Part shown: positions 1 through 4,284 of the stretch, in pieces
Layout: each line of letters starts with the position of its first letter
Numbering within the stretch: position 1 is the first letter of the stretch
Assembly (NCBI GenBank): GCA_902493085.1
Contig: CABUOH010000093.1
Coordinates: 1 to 5,662 of the forward strand
DNA length: 5,662 nucleotides
Origin: an uncultured Sutterella sp.
Lineage (GTDB): Bacteria > Pseudomonadota > Gammaproteobacteria > Burkholderiales > Burkholderiaceae_F
Reading direction: 5' to 3'
The notes under the pieces: generated by a model
Told to the model about the DNA's origin: nothing
Seen by the model: the letters and a program-made list of their open reading frames with translations, nothing else
Databases searched by the model: none
Position numbers and translations under genes: made by a program

Positions 1-1051
1 CGAGCTTCGGGAAATCAAGCTCGAGGTTCTGCATCTTGAGCTTCACCGCCCCGCTCTGCACGCCTTCCCGCAAGGGCTCGAGCCCCTGCGCGCTGCCCGG
101 ACGGCAGAGTCCCGGCACATCGCAGGCGTCCGCCCCCGCGAGAAGCCTCGCCGTCACTTCGGGGAGCCACACGGATTCGGGCGTGGTGACCGAGCCTTGG
201 AAATGCCAGAACTTGAGAGCGGACAGGGGCCCAAAGTCCGCGGGGGCCTTCTCAAGCGAGCCGTCGTGCGAGAAGTCATGGCGCCAGCCGGCGTTCACCT
301 TCCTGACAGACAGGCGCGAGGCCGTCTTGCCGAACTTCACGTCGGCTGCGGGCTCGACGTCTTCCATTTCAGAGAGTGCAAAGCCGTCGCTTTCGGTCGT
401 GAGAATCAAAGGCTCCTCATTCTGATCGGGAAGGAACCGGTAGACGAGCGACTCGCCCGCCCAGCTGAGTCTGAAGACGAAGGCGGAAAAGCCCCAGTCG
501 CCCTCGACCGGAAGCACGTGGTAGGGAACGCCGCTCGACGGGGCGTAGGGCACAAGTTTTCCGTCCTTTTCGACGGGCTCGGCCTTGACGACGCGGAAGG
601 TCGTGAGCATCTCGCCTGCCGGAACGGCTCTGCCGTCCACTTCGGCGTCCTGCCAGTGCACGCGCAGGTTCTTCGGCATGAAGGGCAGGCCGAAGTCCAT
701 CGTCATCTGCGGGTTCGCCTTGTCGATGTAGGCCTGCAGGTCCGGAGAGGTTCTGAAATGTCGTATCGAGAGGCTCGGCGCCATGCCGAGGCGCCAGACG
801 CATTCGCCCGCAAGCGCCGTGTCGGCAAAGCCCCGGACCTTGAAGACCACCTCGAGCCTTCTCGAGCCGAACGTCCGCTCAAGCTCCTTCACCTCGATCT
901 TGACGCCGGGCACGGGACTGCCCGCCGACTTCAGATCGTGCAGCATGCGGTCGACCACCGACTGCTGCCAGCCGACGTAGCCCGCATAGCCTGCCGCAAG
1001 GAGGCCCGCCGCACATGCGCCGCCCAAGACAACCCGCTTTTTCCAAGGCAT
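1..1051 (-). CDS. Membrane-anchored hypothetical protein, faintly YdgA/DUF945-like, 3' end missing
   Basis: The frame is open from an ATG at 1051 down to the left edge (350 codons, no stop), so the C-terminus lies outside the window. The start is supported by GGGAGG at 1057-1062, five bases before the ATG. Residues 1-28 are a short basic stretch (MPWKKR) followed by a hydrophobic Ala/Gly/Leu helix, read as an uncleaved signal anchor that places the rest in the periplasm. The remainder is soluble and rich in alternating hydrophobic/charged segments, suggesting beta structure (for example KIEVKELERTFGSRRLEVVF at 51-70). Cysteines at 84, 310 and 316 lie on the presumed periplasmic side; 310 and 316 are close enough to form a disulfide. 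N-terminal anchor plus a long beta-rich periplasmic part resembles YdgA/DUF945 proteins, but I recognise no diagnostic motif and infer no function. A candidate promoter precedes it and a terminator separates it from the autotransporter, so it looks independently transcribed. Confidence 0.85.
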   Translation of the reverse strand, partial: MPWKKRVVLGGACAAGLLAAGYAGYVGWQQSVVDRMLHDLKSAGSPVPGVKIEVKELERTFGSRRLEVVFKVRGFADTALAGECVWRLGMAPSLSIRHFRTSPDLQAYIDKANPQMTMDFGLPFMPKNLRVHWQDAEVDGRAVPAGEMLTTFRVVKAEPVEKDGKLVPYAPSSGVPYHVLPVEGDWGFSAFVFRLSWAGESLVYRFLPDQNEEPLILTTESDGFALSEMEDVEPAADVKFGKTASRLSVRKVNAGWRHDFSHDGSLEKAPADFGPLSALKFWHFQGSVTTPESVWLPEVTARLLAGADACDVPGLCRPGSAQGLEPLREGVQSGAVKLKMQNLELDFPKL

Positions 1052-1115
1052 GAAAACCTCCCTTTCGTTCGCGTGCCTGAGCACGCCGCTCCGTTTGCCG
1101 GGAGCATTACCTCCA

Positions 1116-1144
1116 ATATTAGTAAACGCGTACGCCGTAAGCAA
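1116..1144 (-). promoter_or_regulatory. Candidate sigma70 promoter for the left-hand membrane protein gene
   Basis: On the minus strand TTGCTT (1139-1144) is followed after exactly 17 bases by TAATAT (1116-1121). Matches to consensus are 3/6 for the -35 and 4/6 for the -10. Transcription would begin near 1109 and give a leader of about 58 bases before the ATG at 1051. This is the most AT-rich spot in the gap between the two minus-strand genes. The prediction rests on sequence only. Confidence 0.5.
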
Positions 1145-1181
1145 TCGGAGAGCAAAGTCCGCAAGGCTTTTGATGGGTTGC

Positions 1182-1216
1182 GACCGGCACCGGCCTGCGG
1201 CCGTCACGAGCCGGTC
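1182..1216. repeat. Nested GC-rich palindrome between terminator and promoter
   Basis: GACCGGC (1182-1188) pairs with GCCGGTC (1210-1216). Nested inside, CGGCC (1191-1195) pairs with GGCCG (1199-1203) around a TGC loop. No T run follows on either strand, so it is not an intrinsic terminator by itself. It sits just past the T-rich tail of the autotransporter terminator and could be a REP-like element or an RNA 3'-end stabilising structure. Confidence 0.5.
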
Positions 1217-1223
1217 CCCGTTC

Positions 1224-1271
1224 TAAAAATCAAAAGCCCCACCGCTCCGCCATGAGGCGGGACGACGGGGC
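1224..1271 (-). terminator. Rho-independent terminator of the autotransporter gene
   Basis: On the minus strand GCCCC (1267-1271) pairs with GGGGC (1236-1240) and CCGCC pairs with GGCGG around a TCAT loop, with a partly G-U paired segment between. The stem is followed directly by TTTTGATTTTT (1225-1235). The autotransporter stop codon at 1339-1341 lies about 70 bases upstream. It isolates that gene from the next minus-strand gene. Confidence 0.8.
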
Positions 1272-1277
1272 CTGAGG

Positions 1278-1302
1278 GACCGGCGGAAGTCACCGCACGG
1301 TC
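1278..1302. repeat. Hairpin in the autotransporter 3' untranslated region
   Basis: GACCG (1278-1282) pairs with CGGTC (1298-1302) and GCGG (1283-1286) with CCGC (1293-1296), with one bulged A at 1297 and an AAGTCA loop. It lies between the autotransporter stop and its terminator and shares GACCGGC with the palindrome at 1182-1216. It may protect the mRNA 3' end; no T run follows. Confidence 0.4.
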
Positions 1303-1338
1303 ATCGGATCATCGAATCAGACGACCCGGATTCAGAGG

Positions 1339-1989
1339 TCAAAATGCATGCCTGATTCCGACCGTCGCCCTCCAGTCGACATCCACTTCAGCGCCTGCCG
1401 TGCGTTCGAGATCCGCCCAAACATAGGTTTGGCTGCTGAGGTTGAAGTTGGCGCCCACGGCGTACTCGAACCAAGTGTCCTTGCCGTCGACCTCAACCGC
1501 GCTCGAGGCGCCGCCCGCCGTCGTGGCGGTGAACTTGCCGTCGCCCATGAATTCATGCGCAACGCCGAGGCGTGCGTAGACGCTGCCCTTGGCCTGCGGG
1601 CATTTCAAGCCCGCGGCCATGCCGAGCTTGCCGACCATGGAATCATAGTCGTCGAGGGTGAAGGCGTTGCCGTTGGCACGGTACGTCTCACCGCCCACGC
1701 GCGCATAGGTGAGTTCGACGGAAGGTTCGGCGAAGAAGGCGTCCGTCACGTCGAAGCGCCAGCCGAATTCGCCCGAGAGCGAGAACATCATCTGGTCGTA
1801 GTCCGCCTTGTAGGTGTCCGTGGAGAGGTCCGTCTTGACCGTGCCCATGCGGGCGATCACGTCGGCGAACTGACCGGCTTCACCGAACCACATGCCGTAT
1901 GCGGAGAGGCTGTAGGCATCCGTGTCGGCGGAAACGATGTCCATCTCGGCGTCGCCCATCGTGTAGCTGAAGGCCCAGACGCGGCGCAT
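1339..1989 (-). CDS. Autotransporter beta-barrel fragment: 3' part in the shifted frame
   Basis: From an ATG at 1989 this frame gives 216 residues that are plainly the rest of an autotransporter barrel: VWAFSYTMGDAEM, AYSLSAYGMWFGEAG, then repeated amphipathic strands ending in a C-terminal Phe. The ATG overlaps the passenger frame and has no Shine-Dalgarno sequence or signal peptide, so separate production of a working barrel is unlikely. Upstream of 1989 this frame reads as low-quality Arg/Ser-rich sequence, which places the frame switch close to this point. Confidence 0.6.
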   Translation of the reverse strand: MRRVWAFSYTMGDAEMDIVSADTDAYSLSAYGMWFGEAGQFADVIARMGTVKTDLSTDTYKADYDQMMFSLSGEFGWRFDVTDAFFAEPSVELTYARVGGETYRANGNAFTLDDYDSMVGKLGMAAGLKCPQAKGSVYARLGVAHEFMGDGKFTATTAGGASSAVEVDGKDTWFEYAVGANFNLSSQTYVWADLERTAGAEVDVDWRATVGIRHAF

Positions 1990-3829
1990 CCGCAGCGGGC
2001 ACCGTGTCGACGCCCAACTGAATCTTGTTGAACGTGTTCTCATAGCCGTCGCTCCCCGAGAACTTGCCGCCGTCATAGCGAACCCACGCACCGCTCGTGC
2101 CTTCGGACGCGCGCACGTCGCCCATGCGCTTGCGAAGGTCATTCGCCTCGATGCGCGCGATCTGCATCGGCGTCGTCATCGCGAATCGGGCGATCTGCAG
2201 GTTCTTCGTGTTGACGGCCTGCGTCTCGGTCACGACAGTGCCGTTTTCGTCGACCGTGCCGGTCGTCTCACCGAACACGTCGCCCTGCTCGAGCTTGAGT
2301 TCGGCGCCGACCAACGCTTCGCTGCCCGATTCGCCGTTGATGCTGACGAGGTCCGTGAGCTTGCCGAGATCGCCCCCGAGATCGTCGTTCGCGCTGCCGC
2401 TGCCGGTGATGCCGGTGAACGGTGCATCAGTTCCCGCATCGAGACCACCGATGGTGACGGACGCGTCGGCCGTGCCGAAATAGAGCGTGTTGCCCGTGCC
2501 GGTCAAGGTGCCGATGTTGAGCTGAGTGCCCGTCTGGGACGTAGTTGCGCGGGCTTGGACCGCCGACGCATCGGCGGGCGCGGCCTGGAGCGAAATGGCG
2601 ACGCCAGAAGCTTCAAGCGATTTGAGGCCGACAACACCCTTAGCCGTCAGGGTCGATCCCGTTCCGAGGGCAGCCTCTTTGGCCGACGCATTCACCATCG
2701 TGAGATCGGTGCGAACAAACGCCTTGGAGCCCTCAAGTTCGAGCGGATCGTAATGCCACTCGCTGATCTTGCCGCCCCCCGCATCATCCCCCTTCAGAGC
2801 TGCATGGGTGCCGTAGATCCCGCCGTTGACGGCCACCCCTTCAATCCTGACAACGGCGTGGTCCACCGTGACGCTGTGGTCGGAACCACCGTATCCGTCG
2901 GTTCTGAGAAGGCCGCCGGCAAAGACGTTGTCGTTGATAATGAGGGCCTTGTCCTTCTTGACGATGCTGAGGTTGGCCTCGTGAACGATGGAATGCGTTT
3001 TGTGACCCGACGCCAGACCGCCCGCGACGATGCCGTGGTTGAAGGTGCCGCCTTCGATCGTGACGTTCGTGGCGTTGACGGTGGCCTTGGCTCCCTTGTT
3101 GGCGTTGCCGTAGTAGACGATGGCGGCGCTGCCGCCCACGATTGCGCTGTTGAAGGTGCCGTCCGTGATCCTGACGTACGTGGTGCCGATGTGCGATTCG
3201 GCATAGGCGTCGATATTGCCTCCTTGGAAGTCGCCTTTATGCTTCATCAGATCGCCGCCGAGCACGAAGAGTTCGGTGGCATTGCCCACTTCGCCGTCAA
3301 AGCCAAACGAGCCCCCGTTGATGGTCACATTCGAGACCGCATTCTCATTGATGTGCGTGACGTCCTTGTTGTCGGTGCCGCCCGTGCCGCCGACCAGAGA
3401 CCAGATGGATCCGCCGTTGACGACGACGTGGGTGCCATCAACCGAATGCGCGATGGCCCGGTCACTTACAGTGGAATAATGGCCGCCGACCACCAAATTC
3501 CAGACGCCGCTTTCAACGGTCACCGTATTGTTGAGCGGCGCGGTCGCGGCAGTCTCGCTCCAATCCTTCCAGCCGCCGACCACACGCTTAAAGTTATCCC
3601 AATTCTGAAACAGCGAGGCATCGGCGCCAGAGTTGGCATCCGTCACGACAATATCTTGGCCTTGCCCCTGAAAATATTGCGGGGCAGCTTCGGCACCAGC
3701 CGAAAAGCCCAGTGCCGCGGCCACCGCGGCTGCGAGCGCCGCCTTCTTCCTCGACAGAGGGGACTTCGCCGTTTCAGTCATGCCCGTCAGAGCTTCGCAA
3801 GCTCTCTTCAAACCAATCCTGTTCTTCAT
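1880..3829 (-). CDS. Autotransporter passenger fragment: in-frame 5' part of the frameshifted gene
   Basis: This is what would be translated from the sequence as written: 649 residues from the ATG at 3829 to a TGA at 1880-1882. Residues 1-615 are authentic autotransporter sequence. The last 34 or so residues, after VDTVPAADA, turn into an Arg/His-rich tail typical of out-of-frame reading. Such a product would have a signal peptide and passenger but only the first strands of the barrel, so it should reach the periplasm but not be displayed. The ATG at 3829 is preferred over the in-frame ATG at 3892, which sits at the predicted transcription start and lacks a ribosome site. Confidence 0.75.
   Translation of the reverse strand: MKNRIGLKRACEALTGMTETAKSPLSRKKAALAAAVAAALGFSAGAEAAPQYFQGQGQDIVVTDANSGADASLFQNWDNFKRVVGGWKDWSETAATAPLNNTVTVESGVWNLVVGGHYSTVSDRAIAHSVDGTHVVVNGGSIWSLVGGTGGTDNKDVTHINENAVSNVTINGGSFGFDGEVGNATELFVLGGDLMKHKGDFQGGNIDAYAESHIGTTYVRITDGTFNSAIVGGSAAIVYYGNANKGAKATVNATNVTIEGGTFNHGIVAGGLASGHKTHSIVHEANLSIVKKDKALIINDNVFAGGLLRTDGYGGSDHSVTVDHAVVRIEGVAVNGGIYGTHAALKGDDAGGGKISEWHYDPLELEGSKAFVRTDLTMVNASAKEAALGTGSTLTAKGVVGLKSLEASGVAISLQAAPADASAVQARATTSQTGTQLNIGTLTGTGNTLYFGTADASVTIGGLDAGTDAPFTGITGSGSANDDLGGDLGKLTDLVSINGESGSEALVGAELKLEQGDVFGETTGTVDENGTVVTETQAVNTKNLQIARFAMTTPMQIARIEANDLRKRMGDVRASEGTSGAWVRYDGGKFSGSDGYENTFNKIQLGVDTVPAADAPRLGLQLHDGRRRDGHRFRRHGCLQPLRIRHVVR
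1979..1989 (-). other. Frameshift site in the autotransporter gene
   Basis: Minus-strand codons read sensibly through GAT GCG (Asp614-Ala615, down to 1985); sensible barrel codons resume at GTC TGG GCC (from 1980), one base out of phase. A single extra base within GCGCCGCG, or loss of two bases, explains it. Dropping one base gives ...TVPAADARVWAFSYTMGD, a smooth junction. The site has no long homopolymer or tandem repeat, so it is not an obvious slipped-strand switch. Confidence 0.8.
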
Positions 3830-3834
3830 CTTGA

Positions 3835-3840
3835 CTTCCT
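3835..3840 (-). promoter_or_regulatory. Ribosome binding site fixing the autotransporter start
   Basis: AGGAAG lies five bases before the ATG at 3829. The alternative in-frame ATG at 3892 has no such sequence, and its extra residues (MAAGGAHCVPRYRSK...) do not look like part of a signal peptide. This decides the start. Confidence 0.8.
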
Positions 3841-3861
3841 GTTGAGTTTTTGACCTGTAGC

Positions 3862-3886
3862 GCGGGACGCAGTGCGCGCCGCCCGC
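3862..3886 (-). promoter_or_regulatory. 5' leader hairpin of the autotransporter mRNA
   Basis: GCGGG (3862-3866) pairs with CCCGC (3882-3886), and CGC (3868-3870) can pair with GCG (3874-3876) inside. If transcription starts near 3890 this hairpin lies within the first few bases of the mRNA, where such stems commonly protect against 5'-end decay. It ends more than 20 bases from the AGGAAG site and should not block it. Confidence 0.35.
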
Positions 3887-3896
3887 AGCCATGACG

Positions 3897-3936
3897 ATTA
3901 TAGGAATGGCGTTCCGCCGGATGATAGTTTTTTTTT
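3897..3936 (-). promoter_or_regulatory. Autotransporter promoter: perfect -10 with upstream A9 tract
   Basis: On the minus strand a perfect TATAAT (3897-3902) predicts a start near 3890 and a leader of about 61 bases. No good -35 is present at normal spacing: the best candidates (ATCATC at 3920-3925, or CTATCA with a 19-base spacer) are weak. An A9 run (T on the plus strand, 3928-3936) falls at about -38 to -46, where a proximal UP element would bind the RNA polymerase alpha subunit. A weak -35 suggests dependence on the A-tract or on an activator. Confidence 0.6.
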
Positions 3937-4206
3937 AGCACGACTCTTTTTGACAACACCCGCTTGCCCTTGTCCCGGAAAAACATCGCCTTTTCTCCCA
4001 AAATCCTGCTTTGAAGACGACTTTTCTCCCGCCATTCGCAATGAGACCTGCCGTTTACCCCTCATGCGCGCCCTCGTCCCGCGGCCGCCTGCCCTTTTGA
4101 AGACTCGGGCTTGAAGTCCGGCGAGAGTGATACGAAACCTCCCCAACGCCTCCCGCAGAGGCGGTCAATCGCGCTTCAAGGGTTATTGCTCCCGTCCCCG
4201 GCACTA
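3937..4206. other. Divergent intergenic region, no gene, several short repeats
   Basis: I find no convincing gene here. Visible structure: CTTTTCTCCC repeated exactly at 3990-3999 and 4021-4030 (31 bases apart, about three helical turns); TTGAAGAC at 4011-4018 and 4097-4104 with the variant TTGAAGTC at 4111-4118; CTTGAAG (4110-4116) inverted as CTTCAAG (4174-4180); and a perfect small palindrome, CGCCTC/GAGGCG, at 4147-4163. These are candidate regulator binding sites between the two divergent promoters. Confidence 0.45.
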
Positions 4207-4235
4207 TTGACGAACGCGCGCCGCGCCTGCATAGT
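4207..4235 (+). promoter_or_regulatory. Candidate sigma70 promoter for the sensor kinase
   Basis: TTGACG (4207-4212, 5/6 to consensus) is followed after 17 bases by CATAGT (4230-4235, 4/6). Transcription would begin near 4242 and leave a leader of about 43 bases. The -10 overlaps the first copy of a direct repeat, TGCATAG at 4228-4234 and 4237-4243 (nine bases apart), which could let a bound protein cover the start. A small CCGGC-TGC-GCCGG hairpin at 4246-4258 falls in the leader. Confidence 0.55.
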
Positions 4236-4284
4236 TTGCATAGGACCGGCTGCGCCGGCGTCTCCATTCCCTTTCAGCGTCCAC

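Larger units (their letters stand above)
1339..3829 (-). pseudogene. Autotransporter (type Va) outer-membrane beta-barrel protein, single frameshift
   Basis: A surface protein whose C-terminal barrel should insert in the outer membrane and export the N-terminal passenger. With the one frame break repaired the product is about 829 residues. Residues 1-48 are a signal peptide with an unusually long n-region, a basic LSRKK, a hydrophobic Ala/Val/Leu core and an AEA cleavage motif. Residues about 100-340 hold seven recurring motifs of the type V-x-I-x-GG-x-F-N-x-x-I-V-GG (starting near 103, 135, 168, 219, 256, 287 and 327), expected to form a beta-helix. Residues about 370-540 are Gly/Thr/Ala-rich. 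A linker helix at 541-572 (LQIARF...NDLRKRMGD) and GAWVRYDGGK begin the barrel, which ends in Phe (WRATVGIRHAF) as outer-membrane proteins do. Passenger and barrel lie in different frames, joined near 1979-1989. No other disruption is visible, so it is either a recent mutation or a sequence error. A terminator follows; the gene looks monocistronic. Ligand or target of the passenger is unknown. Confidence 0.9.

Noticed and set aside
197..1255. 352-codon open frame on the plus strand
   Set aside because: It is antisense to the left-hand membrane protein and runs through its promoter and the terminator hairpin. Its product is Arg/His-rich without domains.
1348..2031. 227-codon open frame on the plus strand
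   Set aside because: It is antisense to the autotransporter barrel and has no supporting motifs or ribosome site.
2555..3853. 432-codon open frame on the plus strand, antisense to the autotransporter
   Set aside because: It overlaps the passenger, whose composition, signal peptide and motifs are clearly coding. The antisense product is Arg/Val/Asp-rich with no recognisable fold; long antisense frames are common in GC-rich DNA.
3890..3892. ATG at 3892 as autotransporter start
   Set aside because: It lies at the predicted transcription start from TATAAT (3897-3902), has no Shine-Dalgarno, and adds residues unlike a signal peptide; ATG 3829 has AGGAAG.
3950..3955. Perfect TTGACA on the plus strand as a kinase promoter
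   Set aside because: At 16-18 bases downstream the sequence is GC-rich (TCCCGG region) with no -10-like hexamer.
3928..3956. Second minus-strand promoter: TTGTCA (3951-3956) with TGC-TAAAAA
   Set aside because: The spacer to TAAAAA would be only 13 bases, and at 17 bases the -10 would be AAAAAA. The perfect TATAAT downstream is a better choice.
3898..4146. 82-codon basic small protein on the minus strand
   Set aside because: It needs a TTG start without a ribosome site, runs through the A9 tract and the autotransporter promoter, and has Arg/Lys-rich composition without structure.
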